Assembly (NCBI GenBank): GCA_900313465.1 | Contig: OMRU01000030.1 | Coordinates: 1 to 11,274 of the forward strand | Reading direction: 5' to 3' | Length of the DNA: 11,274 nt | Source of the DNA: an uncultured Clostridia bacterium | Lineage (GTDB): Bacteria; Bacillota_I; Bacilli_A; RFN20; CAG-288 | In this document: in pieces, positions 1 through 7,900 of the stretch | Numbering within the stretch: the first letter of the stretch is position 1 | Layout of the letters: each line of letters starts with the position of its first letter | The notes under the pieces: model-generated | What the model saw: only the letters and a program-made list of their open reading frames with translations | Told to the model about the DNA's origin: nothing | Databases searched by the model: none | Program-made: the position numbers and the translations under genes

Positions 1-653
1 TTCTCTTTTTGAATTTCTTGACAATACTTGTCGATTTCTTCTTCCGTCAGTTTGCTTCGAATATCGGTTCTTGCCTTATGTGGATCGAGATTGGTGATGT
101 CATCATAATAAGGAAGATGATCGTCATCTAGTTCTTTGGTCAACTGTTTTTTGGAGATAGAAAGAAGGGGACGAAGCAAAACCATATCGTGATAATAATT
201 GATATTTCTTAAGCCGTAGTGAGTAGGAAGATTATGGCGCTTTTTTTGTAAGATATAGGTTTCGACATGATCGGTTTTCTGGTGAGCGGTAAGAAGCCCG
301 TCAAACCCTTCTTCCTTGACGATCTTCTCAAAAAGATTGTAGCGATAGTTTCTTGCCCATTCTTCAAAGTTCTTATCTTTTTCTTTGTGGTAGTACACAT
401 CGTCTTTATAGATTTTGATCTGAAATCTCTCAACATAACTGTAGACGAGTTTTTCTTCCTGGTCGACAAAAGGAGAATCGTGATAATTGATGTAGCAGAT
501 AGCGATATGTTCATTCAGTTTGTCCTGATAATAGATAGCTAACATCCAAAGAAGGTAGACGCTATCTGGTCCACCGCTGTACGCTAATAGATATCTGTGA
601 TTCTGAAAATCAAAATGGTCGAATTCTTCTTTGATTTCGTTAGATAATTTCAT
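1..653 (-). CDS. tilS: tRNA(Ile)-lysidine synthase TilS (N-terminal 217 residues, partial)
   Basis: TilS ligates lysine to C34 of the CAU anticodon of tRNA-Ile2 using ATP, which makes the tRNA read AUA as isoleucine. It acts in the cytoplasm and is essential. The start ATG is at 653-651 and the frame stays open to the left edge, so the C-terminal part is missing. Visible motifs are the N-type ATP pyrophosphatase loop SGGPDS (residues 26-31), AHQKTDHVET (about 123-132), which matches the second conserved ATPase motif, an AR-x2-RY segment (about 100-105), and a D-x-TN...R-x2-IR motif near residue 190 typical of TilS. The start overlaps the stop of the upstream divIC-like gene by one base (TAATG), which suggests translational coupling. 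The rqcP-divIC-tilS neighbourhood is the classical Firmicutes arrangement, though in B. subtilis more genes lie between them. The frame does not appear as a closed reading frame because it runs off the window. Confidence 0.95.
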   Translation of the reverse strand, partial: MKLSNEIKEEFDHFDFQNHRYLLAYSGGPDSVYLLWMLAIYYQDKLNEHIAICYINYHDSPFVDQEEKLVYSYVERFQIKIYKDDVYYHKEKDKNFEEWARNYRYNLFEKIVKEEGFDGLLTAHQKTDHVETYILQKKRHNLPTHYGLRNINYYHDMVLLRPLLSISKKQLTKELDDDHLPYYDDITNLDPHKARTDIRSKLTEEEIDKYCQEIQKE

Positions 654-994
654 TATGGCTGATACTCGATAATGATATTCTCGCTAGGAATGTACATGAC
701 ATTGCCTTCAAAATAGACTTCAGCATAATCCGGATCGGATTTGTTGTTGTGCTGGGTGGCTTCGATGTTATATTTCTCGACGATGGCGTCGGCCTGATTT
801 TTCAATTGGGCATTCTTGCTTAGACGCATGATGGTAAGTACGCTGAGTGTGGTCACTAAGGCCACACAAAAGACGATGATGGAAATGAAAACAACGGTCA
901 TGAAACGAGCGGTGACTTTCTTGGTCATCACGCTGTTTCTGACAGCTTCGTTTTTCTCGGTGGTTTTTGTTTCTTTCTTGTCTTTCTTCATCAT
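653..994 (-). CDS. divIC: DivIC/FtsB-like septum formation initiator (cell-division protein)
   Basis: This is a small bitopic membrane protein of 113 residues. Its layout is a short, strongly charged cytoplasmic N-terminus (Lys/Glu-rich, residues 1-30), one transmembrane helix (about 31-55), and then a short polar heptad-like stretch (about 57-75) leading into a small extracellular C-terminal segment. That is the DivIC/FtsB plan. Known members form a complex with FtsL and DivIB/FtsQ that activates septal peptidoglycan synthesis. The reading frame extends upstream to 1105, but that extension lies inside rqcP and reads as non-native sequence. I chose the ATG at 994-992, one base after the rqcP stop; a second ATG follows at once at 991. 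No good ribosome binding site is visible, so coupling to rqcP is likely. Sequence similarity in this family is always weak, so the call rests on architecture plus locus. The yabP and yabQ genes that precede divIC in spore formers are absent. Confidence 0.82.
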   Translation of the reverse strand: MMKKDKKETKTTEKNEAVRNSVMTKKVTARFMTVVFISIIVFCVALVTTLSVLTIMRLSKNAQLKNQADAIVEKYNIEATQHNNKSDPDYAEVYFEGNVMYIPSENIIIEYQP

Positions 995-995
995 G

Positions 996-1241
996 TTAAT
1001 CGACCAATTCATACATATCAGAGGCGTTCTCAATGGTGGAAACCATACGAACTTCTTTGATGATGGCCTTGACGTTTTTACCCATAGGAGAGGAGATTTC
1101 CACATGATCTCCTACTTTGATTTCTGTGGATGGCTTAGCAATCTTCCCATTGAGTCTGACATAGCCTTTATCGATGAATTCTTTCGCGGCTTCTCTTCTT
1201 TTGATTAAGCGGCTGACTTTTAAATATTTATCTAATCTCAT
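996..1241 (-). CDS. rqcP: RqcP (YabO-type S4-domain protein), ribosome-associated quality control
   Basis: An 81-residue protein that is almost entirely an S4 RNA-binding domain, beginning [20 protein letters not shown], which is the hallmark start of the RqcP/YabO/HslR family (usually about 80-90 aa). The later part of the domain reads KGYVRLNGK...(14-16 residues)...GDHVEI, matching the second half of the S4 fold. In B. subtilis RqcP binds the obstructed 50S subunit with peptidyl-tRNA and works with RqcH to add C-terminal alanine tails to stalled chains. It is the first gene of the minus-strand operon and is followed after one base by the divIC-like gene. The ATG at 1241-1239 has no convincing Shine-Dalgarno sequence, so the leader may be very short. 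Confidence 0.93.
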   Translation of the reverse strand: MRLDKYLKVSRLIKRREAAKEFIDKGYVRLNGKIAKPSTEIKVGDHVEISSPMGKNVKAIIKEVRMVSTIENASDMYELVD

Positions 1242-1305
1242 AATGTAATTATCTTATCATAAAAAACAAGTAAGAAGGAAAATAGCCGTGAATTAATAAT
1301 GATTT

Positions 1306-1333
1306 TTGAAAAGTGAAAGGCGGATTCTATAAT
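1306..1333 (+). promoter_or_regulatory. Sigma-A-type promoter for the rightward operon
   Basis: TTGAAA (-35, 1306-1311) and a perfect TATAAT (-10, 1328-1333) are separated by 16 bases. Transcription would begin near 1339-1341, about 15 bases before the sirtuin ATG at 1356. That rules out the in-frame ATG at 1341 as the natural start. No other promoter of comparable quality was noticed between the downstream genes, which abut or overlap, so this probably drives the whole plus-strand unit. Confidence 0.82.
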
Positions 1334-1342
1334 AGTATTAAT

Positions 1343-1348
1343 GGGAGG
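1343..1348 (+). promoter_or_regulatory. Ribosome binding site that decides the sirtuin start
   Basis: GGGAGG lies seven bases before the ATG at 1356. It overlaps the codons following the upstream in-frame ATG (1341), so the protein starts at 1356 (MASLQED...), five residues shorter than the longest frame. Confidence 0.85.
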
Positions 1349-1355
1349 AATCTTC

Positions 1356-2093
1356 ATGGCGAGTTTACAAGAAGACGCAATGCTTTTGCAGAGTTTGATC
1401 GATTCTAGTCATAACATTGTCTTTTTCGGTGGAGCGGGTGTATCGACGGAATCAGGTATACCAGATTTCCGCAGTAAAGACGGTCTCTATCATCAGAAAT
1501 ATCAATATGATCCTGAAGAAATCATTTCTGCTCATTTCTTCTATCAGAATACAAAAGAATTCTATCGCTTCTACAAAGATAGAATGATTGATTTAGATGC
1601 CAAGCCTAATGCCGCCCATCAATATCTAGCCAGACTAGAAGAAGCCGGAAGATTGAAATATATCATCACCCAGAATATTGATGGTCTACATCAGATGGCT
1701 GGAAGTAAGAAGGTCATTGAATTACATGGTAATGTCCATCGCAATTATTGTCAGGAATGCCAGGAAGAATTTGATGCCAGATATATCAAAGAAGGAAAAG
1801 AGGATGTGCCGCATTGTCCATACTGTGGTGGGCTGATCAAACCAGATGTCGTCTTATATGAAGAACCTTTGAATGAGCAGGATATCAATAGAGCCTTGGC
1901 TCAGATCATGAATGCGGAGATACTGATTGTGGCAGGAACTTCCCTAGTGGTCTATCCCGCTGCGGGGTTCATTCGTTATTTCAAAGGTAAGCATATGGTA
2001 TTGATCAATAAAGATCCAAGTGCTGCTGATAGTCAAGCCGATGTCGTCATTCATCAAAAGGTTGGAGAATTATTCTCCTTGTTACACGTATGA
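1356..2093 (+). CDS. cobB: Sir2-family NAD-dependent protein deacylase (sirtuin)
   Basis: A single-domain bacterial sirtuin of 245 residues, a normal length. It uses NAD+ to remove acyl groups from lysines, releasing nicotinamide and O-acyl-ADP-ribose. Visible motifs in order are GGAGVSTESGIPDFR (25-39, NAD binding), TQNIDGLH (105-112), catalytic His in ELHG (His124), four zinc-binding cysteines (C132, C135, C154, C157), the KPDVVLYEE stretch (162-170), AGTS in the Rossmann part and an IN motif for NAD further on. All key residues are present, so the enzyme should be active. The sequence looks like the canonical stand-alone deacylase rather than the diverged SIR2 domains of phage-defence proteins. 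It is the first gene after a strong promoter and overlaps the next gene by four bases (ATGA), implying coupled translation. Substrates cannot be read from sequence. Confidence 0.95.
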   Translation: MASLQEDAMLLQSLIDSSHNIVFFGGAGVSTESGIPDFRSKDGLYHQKYQYDPEEIISAHFFYQNTKEFYRFYKDRMIDLDAKPNAAHQYLARLEEAGRLKYIITQNIDGLHQMAGSKKVIELHGNVHRNYCQECQEEFDARYIKEGKEDVPHCPYCGGLIKPDVVLYEEPLNEQDINRALAQIMNAEILIVAGTSLVVYPAAGFIRYFKGKHMVLINKDPSAADSQADVVIHQKVGELFSLLHV

Positions 2094-2587
2094 AATTGAA
2101 TTTACAAGAAAAAAACGAACTGTTATTTCAGCCTTCCTCACCTTATTACTGTGGGTCGAGCTGTCTTTTGTCTCTCTATGTCATCATACAGGCTATCAGA
2201 GATTCTTCCAATAAGGATTTATCTAAGGAACTTATTGATTTACAAGGAAACATCTTGAGTCTATTCGATGAAGATACAGCCTTGTTTGACCTTTCCAAGA
2301 AGCAGGATTTTCTACTAGAAGAGGAGTGGAAACAAGTTCTTGATGCACTTGATGAATATGCTATGATCATTTCTTCTTTGACTCAACTTGAGGATGTCTG
2401 TTTCTCGACTGATAAGAAGAGATATCTATCTCATCTTCATCATGCCAAGTTATTCCTGATTGAACTAGCCAAGATGAATTTATCTATCTTTGAAGTCAGG
2501 GACGATAAGCCATATGCATTTGGTCGTATCAGCAATGATGTCTTTTCTGCCATCAAGAAAGGGAATCAATATGAAATCGGATTTTGA
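2090..2587 (+). CDS. Conserved-looking small protein of unknown function (165 aa)
   Basis: I do not recognise this protein. It starts with an ATG overlapping the sirtuin TGA (ATGA), so its position in the operon is well supported. It has 165 residues, no signal peptide or transmembrane segment, and is mostly charged and leucine-rich with likely alpha-helical stretches (about 40-60, 70-100 and 108-130). A hydrophobic patch near residues 20-35 includes two close cysteines (C-x3-C, residues 21 and 25). Its C-terminus overlaps the next gene by 17 bases. The coupled translation suggests a cytoplasmic product made in step with the sirtuin, but no functional link can be shown from sequence. Confidence 0.75.
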   Translation: MKLNLQEKNELLFQPSSPYYCGSSCLLSLYVIIQAIRDSSNKDLSKELIDLQGNILSLFDEDTALFDLSKKQDFLLEEEWKQVLDALDEYAMIISSLTQLEDVCFSTDKKRYLSHLHHAKLFLIELAKMNLSIFEVRDDKPYAFGRISNDVFSAIKKGNQYEIGF

Positions 2588-2945
2588 TTTATATTTCAAG
2601 AAGATGCACTCTCTTCCTAATGAAGATGAACATATGGCTTTGCTTGCTGTTCTTCCTCCTATTCAGATGCTATTAAAACTGATGAACCGTAAGCAAAGTG
2701 GAAAAAAACCTTTTTCTGATACCTTTGACTTTGAAGGTAAGATAGATGAAATGATGAAAGCAAAGGCTCTGATTGAAGGAGAACTTGTCAAAAAAGAGAT
2801 CGATAAAGAAGCTTGTAAAAAGGCTTTAAGAAGCCTAAACGAGGTTGCTTTATCCGCTGAAAAGGAAATCAAGCTTGCATCCTTGAAGGGCGATTATTGT
2901 TATTTAGCGTCTGTTTTTGAGGATTCTTATATATTTCTTGGCTAG
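2571..2945 (+). CDS. Small charged protein of unknown function (124 aa), possibly the first half of a frameshifted gene
   Basis: I do not recognise this protein. The start is ATG 2571, preceded at 2556-2564 by an AAGAAAGGG ribosome binding site and lying inside the end of the previous gene; a longer frame from 2490 would lie wholly inside that gene and is not credible. The 124 residues are soluble and mainly helical, with a lysine/glutamate-rich region about 60-100 that could form a coiled coil. The frame ends at TAG 2943-2945. The next frame (+1) is open across this point and continues with similar composition. Joining the two by one base gives a 244-residue protein, so this may be an interrupted gene, a programmed frameshift or two genuine overlapping genes. 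Confidence 0.6.
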   Translation: MKSDFDLYFKKMHSLPNEDEHMALLAVLPPIQMLLKLMNRKQSGKKPFSDTFDFEGKIDEMMKAKALIEGELVKKEIDKEACKKALRSLNEVALSAEKEIKLASLKGDYCYLASVFEDSYIFLG

Positions 2946-3306
2946 AATCAATTCTTTAGAATTGATAACAAAATATCCAGAATGGGAAGATCGTAATATC
3001 TTAATTGATTTGCAGAATCGTTTTGCAACCTGTTATCAGAATGATGATGGTTCTATTTTTTATATTGAACCTCAGTTCTACACTTATCTTCAGGGTTATA
3101 AGATGCAGCGCCCTGAGCACTATGACGATATCCTAAAAAAGATGGATGAAATCGTCAGAAAGAACAGAAAAGTCGTGTTTGTCGGTATGGAAGATAATCC
3201 ACTTGTGGAAACGGAACACGCCATTTATCTGACCGCTATGGATGTCGCGGATCAAGCCAAAGTCTTGGTTCAGCCAGAAAGCCGTGGCTCAGATTACGGA
3301 GACTAA
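2917..3306 (+). CDS. Small protein of unknown function (up to 129 aa), start uncertain, possibly the second half of a frameshifted gene
   Basis: I do not recognise this protein. The frame is clearly coding in composition from about 2940 to the TAA at 3304-3306, but it has no good start. TTG 2917 lacks a ribosome binding site, and TTG 2938 has only a distant AGGA at 2920-2923. The first in-frame ATG comes much later, at 3102. The frame overlaps the previous gene by 29 bases in the +1 phase, and both phases encode Phe-Leu just before the TAG (2943-2945), as expected if one base had been inserted there. The residues after 2940 are soluble and mixed alpha/beta in appearance, with a VVFVGMEDNP strand-turn near the end. 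It ends 41 bases before the GTG of the protease gene, but that protein's signal sequence already begins right at this stop. Confidence 0.5.
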   Translation: MRILIYFLARINSLELITKYPEWEDRNILIDLQNRFATCYQNDDGSIFYIEPQFYTYLQGYKMQRPEHYDDILKKMDEIVRKNRKVVFVGMEDNPLVETEHAIYLTAMDVADQAKVLVQPESRGSDYGD

Positions 3307-3374
3307 GAAAGAAATTATCAAAGCCAGTCAAAGCCATTTTATCGCTTGTGTTTGTTGGATGTCTGACATCCTGC
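3303..3374 (+). other. Lipoprotein signal sequence of the M6 protease, lacking a canonical start codon
   Basis: Reading in the protease frame upstream of its GTG (3348) gives LRKKLSKPVKAILSLVFV and then GCLTSC. That is a textbook lipoprotein signal: a lysine-rich n-region, a hydrophobic core, and a lipobox (LTSC) whose cysteine codon is 3372-3374. Yet there is no ATG, GTG or TTG in frame between the stop at 3195-3197 and 3348. A possible ribosome binding site (GGAGA, 3298-3302) sits right before the n-region. Either a start codon has mutated, the base call is wrong, or translation enters from the preceding gene. Confidence 0.7.
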
Positions 3375-4916
3375 TTCTTTTTCAATTCTGATTTTTATTT
3401 TGACTGGGGCAAAACGTCCAACACTACTTCTGCTGACCCTTCCACATCCGCTATCGCTGATTACAAGACACCAAACTATAATTCTTCTTTCACCGTAGAA
3501 AATATGAACAAGGATAATCTGGGTTTAGGTTATGGCTATCATTATTTGCCAAGTATTGGTAATTCCAAGATTCTAGTTATTCCGATTCAGACTACCGATG
3601 ATCAATTCTCCAGCAATGATAAAAACCGTCTTCAGGCTGCCTTCTTTGGCAAGAATTATCAGACGGGATGGGAATCAGTTGCTTCCTATTATGAAAAATC
3701 CAGTTTTGATCAATTGCATATCACCGGTGAAGTCACAGATGCGATCACCTTGAATATGACCACTGCGCAGTTAGAAGAAAAATCCAAAAAGATGTCTGAC
3801 TCCAAGAGCAATTACACCGATACTGTGTTGCAGACTGCTTTAGAGTCTTTGGTCAAAAAGTCCAGCATCGATTTATCCGATTACGATACGGATGATGATG
3901 GCTATATCGATGCGGTATGGATGGTATATGCGCCTTCTTATAATTCAGAATCAGATTTGTATTGGGCTTATACCACCTGGGCAACAAATGCCAACAAAGT
4001 CGGTGGAGTTACTCCATGTTGCTATGCCTGGGCTAGTATCGATTTCCTTGATGTTGGCGGATATATGATACCTGATGCTCATACCTTCATTCATGAGACT
4101 GGTCATATGATGGGCCTTGATGATTATTATTCTTATGATTATTCACCAAGTGAGAATTGTTACGATACGCCTTTAGGCGGTATTGATATGATGGATTTCA
4201 ACATCGGTGATCATAACGCGTTTTCTAAATACCTCTTAGGATGGAGAAAGCCCACTCTCATCACCAAGGAATACCTTGAAGCAAATGACTACACGCTGAC
4301 GCTTTCTTCTATGGAACAAGCGGGAAACAGCTTCTTGATTCCTACCTGTAAGGACGGTGTTGAAAATTATAACAATACTCCATTTGATGAATACCTGTTA
4401 CTGGAATATAACACCCCAACTGGTTTAAATTATCAGGATTCTCTTGGCATGGGTTATGCCGGAAGAAATCCTACTTATACCAAACCTGGTATTGCCTTAT
4501 ATCACGTCAATGCCACCATTGGTAAGATTACGGCTACCGGCACAGGCTTTTCCTGGGATGGCTATGCCTATGATAAGATTCCATCCTTCTATTCCTCTTC
4601 CGCCTGGGGCAGAACCTTTATTTATACCTATCTTTATAGCAACACCGCTTCTTATTCTTACGATAAGACATTAGGCGATCAGGGCCTTGATTATTATCGT
4701 GGTCGCTTGATTTCTCTTCTTCCTTCCAGTGGAAAGAGAATCAATGGTACCAAGACAGGTTATGCCAGTTATCGCTCTTTATATCGCTCCGGATCCTCCT
4801 TCAATAGCAAGATCTATTCTACCTTTGCTTTTGATGATGGCAGTAAACCAGCCTTTGGCTTTACCGTCAACAAGACTTCGGACAGCGATTGTACGATCGA
4901 ATTCACGGATTTCTAA
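3348..4916 (+). CDS. M6-family (immune inhibitor A-like) zinc metalloprotease, predicted lipoprotein
   Basis: A predicted surface-anchored zinc endopeptidase. Numbering starts at the GTG (522 aa), although the true N-terminus probably lies 12-15 codons upstream (see the signal-sequence entry). Features in order: lipobox cysteine C9; a Ser/Thr-rich linker (about 20-40); the M6 domain, with a calcium-type loop D-x-D-x-D-G-x-x-D (D180, D182, D184, D188); the zinc motif HETGH (249-253) followed by MMGLDD with a possible third ligand Asp258 or 259; and GGIDMM (277-282) with a following GDHNAFSK-x3-GW block, the usual downstream signature of M6 peptidases. The C-terminal 200 residues are rich in Tyr, Ser and Gly and look beta-stranded. 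M6 members cleave host or environmental proteins; this one's substrate is unknown. The gene stop is followed directly by the ATG of the first giant gene. Catalytic residues are intact; only the start is doubtful. Confidence 0.88.
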   Translation: MFVGCLTSCFFFNSDFYFDWGKTSNTTSADPSTSAIADYKTPNYNSSFTVENMNKDNLGLGYGYHYLPSIGNSKILVIPIQTTDDQFSSNDKNRLQAAFFGKNYQTGWESVASYYEKSSFDQLHITGEVTDAITLNMTTAQLEEKSKKMSDSKSNYTDTVLQTALESLVKKSSIDLSDYDTDDDGYIDAVWMVYAPSYNSESDLYWAYTTWATNANKVGGVTPCCYAWASIDFLDVGGYMIPDAHTFIHETGHMMGLDDYYSYDYSPSENCYDTPLGGIDMMDFNIGDHNAFSKYLLGWRKPTLITKEYLEANDYTLTLSSMEQAGNSFLIPTCKDGVENYNNTPFDEYLLLEYNTPTGLNYQDSLGMGYAGRNPTYTKPGIALYHVNATIGKITATGTGFSWDGYAYDKIPSFYSSSAWGRTFIYTYLYSNTASYSYDKTLGDQGLDYYRGRLISLLPSSGKRINGTKTGYASYRSLYRSGSSFNSKIYSTFAFDDGSKPAFGFTVNKTSDSDCTIEFTDF

Positions 4917-4932
4917 ATGGGATTTCTAAATT
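4907..4932 (+). repeat. 13-bp tandem duplication at the protease/giant-gene junction
   Basis: GGATTTCTAAATG (4907-4919) is followed directly by GGATTTCTAAATT (4920-4932), 12 of 13 bases identical. The first copy contains both the TAA stop of the protease gene and the ATG of the next gene. The second copy encodes residues 2-5 of the next protein. It looks like a slippage or duplication scar that may have shaped the junction. Confidence 0.8.
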
Positions 4933-7900
4933 ACAAACAACCAAAGCGGAATATCAGTTTTCGTTCCGATTATCGTAAGGCAGTCTTTGGATTATTCCAT
5001 GTCGCTTTTATCGACAACAATAATCAAGTGCTTCTTCCCGAAGAAGATAGAGAATCCATCAAAGCAGCATTGGATTTTTATTCATATCGCATCTTAAAAC
5101 GTCAGCAGTATCCCGTCTATGATGGGAAGGGTTTTGTCATGAGAGATTCTCAGGACAAAGAAGTTCTCAATCAGGTTCTAGGTTTACCTGAAGAAGTTTT
5201 TATGCGTCTTGATATCACCAAGGAAATCTTGCCACAATTAAGATTTGCTGATGGCTTATCGGATTTAAAACGCGAAAGCTATGTCATGCTTTCGAAAGCC
5301 AACGACCGCAAATGGTTCAGCGATGATTTTAAATTGTACTGCTTAAGCAAAGGATTCTTTTTCCTTTATGATGAGACAAAACCATTTATTGAACGCGATG
5401 ATGTGCATTTGCCTGTCTTTATCGACGAAAGCCGATTGGAAGAAAAATACAAGAAATTATATGATGAAGCCGATTCAACTCGTCTGGCTATCGATTTCTT
5501 AGGTCAGAAGGACGATAGTCAATTCAATGCATTGATGAGAAAGTTGGACCATTTCTCCTTTGATCGACGCCTTGGCTATTTCATCAATGGCGATGAAGAC
5601 GCGTTGATGGAAAACTGTAATATGGATCTCAGCTTCAAACGCAAATATGAGTTTTTATTGCGCGAGTATTTTGCCTCTTTGATCAATGTTCTTTATGATG
5701 ATTATTGTTTTGAGGTGCTCCATAAAGTCACTGCCAAGCTTTCCTTTTTGAGTGTCAGCAAGACTTATACTTCCAGAGATGTCTATTCTCTATCCTCTTT
5801 CAATGCAGATATTTATTCCTTTGATCAGAAGAATTATTTCTTTGCTCAGGCGGATAAAGAAAAGATTTCTCATCTGTTGCAGGATGCGATAGAAAAGCAA
5901 CCAGCTGGAGATATCTTGACGATTTATGCTCATGCAGGGTTACCTTTTGGTGGTTATCGGTTTGTCAAAGACCTGAAGGTTTTTACCCTTGAGGATATCA
6001 TGGCTTGTCTTCCTTTTGAGGAGATCACTTCTTCTGAAATCTATCTTTCTAGCAAGCGTTATGATACGTTCTATTCTTATCTTTCTGGTGAGAAGGAACA
6101 CCGCTATGCTTTCTTGCTTCGATTGTTGCTCGATAATGGCATTCAATATCTTTCGGAGAAACCGATATTGGTGGATGATAAAGAAAATAAGATTGCTATC
6201 GTCAGTGAAAAAGGTCATCGTTCTTCCTCTCTTCAGAGATTGTTTGATGAGTCAAAAGCAAGCTTTAAGGATGAACTTTATCCTGCCTATCTTTTGGAAA
6301 ACAAGAAATTAGAAGATCATGAACTAAGCAAGCTGTTACAGGAAATCGATCAGAAATCCCAGTGTGAAGCGATGCCGTTTTTCTTTCATTCTTTTATGCA
6401 TCACACTCTTCTTCAGGTGATTCAGATGATGTTGGTGAGATTTGATATTCAGGATGTCAAAATCGATACCATTCTACCTTTCATGAAGTTTGCTTTGCTT
6501 TATCCACTCTTATTAGCAGAGCAGGAATACCGCGTCATGGCGATTCAACAGGGTGACACATTATCCTTGTTGGTTTTAGATGGTCTTCCAAAACTGAATG
6601 AGAGTTATGAACCAAATATGCCTTATCCTTATGTCACCTATGGAAAACTTGCTTATTCTTTCCGCGAGAGTTATTTTTCCAAGGCATATCTCTGTTCTTG
6701 TCAGAAAGAGGCTATCGCTTCTAAGATTGAGTATTTCTCTTATCAATACCACCGGTATTTCAAACGGGGTGATTTCATTGGAAGAAACAATTATGTCTTA
6801 GGTCAACTCGGTCTACCGGATAACATTCTGACAAAGATCAATCCAACCAAAGATATTCTTGAACAGATTCCATTCAAGAAGAATTTGTGTCATTGTTGTC
6901 AGCATTCGATTCCTAGCTATCATGAATCGGTGGATAACAACGAAGAAGAAAGACATAACACCTACTTCACTTATATTCGTGCCAGAAGTGCCTTGAAAGG
7001 TGTCTATTTTAATGACACCATGCATTTAGATTATGATCTGGCTTCGTTTTTTGATGCCTTGAACAACAAGACATATCACGCCTTGATTCATATCGACCGC
7101 AATCGTATCGATCCTATCCTTCTTCCTTATGTCAACATCTCGAAGAATATGATCGTCTCTTTGTTGGCTGCCTTTTTCCCTAATGATATCTCCTATGATG
7201 ATTTCTATAACGAAGTGACTTCCTTCTTATCGTTAGGTGAAAACACCATTTATCGTTTGATATTTGATTGTTCACCTGAGGATTATCCTTTCATCTATCA
7301 GCATATGATGGTCTTCACTCGTCTTGTCTATCTTTACAAGATGATTGAGATTTCTTATGCGTTTTATGTCTCTCAGGATATTACGCCAAGAACAGAAAAT
7401 GAATTTACTCTGAACATGGATTACAATCCCAATCTTCCTTATCCATATGTTCTATTAGGAAGTTGTGTCAACGCCTATGCTTCAAGTCTGACCCAAGGCA
7501 ATTATTATCTTTGCACCTGCGATAAGCCAGCCCTACTATCTTTTGCTAAACGTTATTCTTCTTTCTATGATCAGAGAAACATGGATTTATCCATCAAGAC
7601 ACCAATCATTCTCGGTCTATTAGGTCTTCCTTATCTTGTCATTCTGAAATATGCCTCATTTGATCTATCTCTTCATAGCATTGATGAACTCTTCCAGAAG
7701 ATGGAATTCAAAAGCGGTATCTGTCGTAGAGATCTCAACATCACGCATGCCAGTTATGATGAACCATTCCGTTTGTCTTTCCCGTTTAAGGAGGATATGC
7801 AGGCGGATTATAATTTTGCGACTTCTCAGATGATGCGAGATGGATTCAAAGTGATTTCTGATTATCCTTTGATCGATATCAAGTATCGAGCAAATTATCA

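Larger units (their letters stand above)
1242..1355. promoter_or_regulatory. Divergent intergenic region between rqcP and the sirtuin operon
   Basis: 114 bases separate the two divergent starts. The rightward promoter is strong and is listed separately. For the leftward rqcP operon the only candidate is a TATGAT -10 box on the minus strand (1261-1256) without a recognisable -35 at 16-18 bases. It would leave a leader of only about eight bases. No convincing operator palindrome, riboswitch or terminator hairpin is seen here. Confidence 0.5.

Noticed and set aside
209..542. Open frames on both strands inside tilS
   Set aside because: They overlap the tilS frame, whose PP-loop and TilS motifs show that it is the real coding frame.
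995..1105. N-terminal extension of the divIC-like gene
   Set aside because: It overlaps rqcP out of frame, is unlike the family, and a start right after the rqcP stop gives the standard architecture.
816..1208. Plus-strand open frame of 130 codons opposite the divIC and rqcP genes
   Set aside because: It is antisense to two well-supported genes and has no ribosome binding site or recognisable protein features.
1341..1355. Upstream in-frame ATG for the sirtuin
   Set aside because: It coincides with the predicted transcription start and the GGGAGG site lies downstream of it, so the ATG at 1356 is used.
1356..2093. Sirtuin as part of a SIR2-type phage-defence system
   Set aside because: The protein is a single canonical deacylase domain with an intact zinc site and catalytic His. 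No defence partner (Argonaute, helicase, nuclease, SLOG or TIR domain) was recognised nearby.
2490..2570. N-terminal extension of the second small gene
   Set aside because: It lies wholly inside the preceding gene, while ATG 2571 has a good ribosome binding site.
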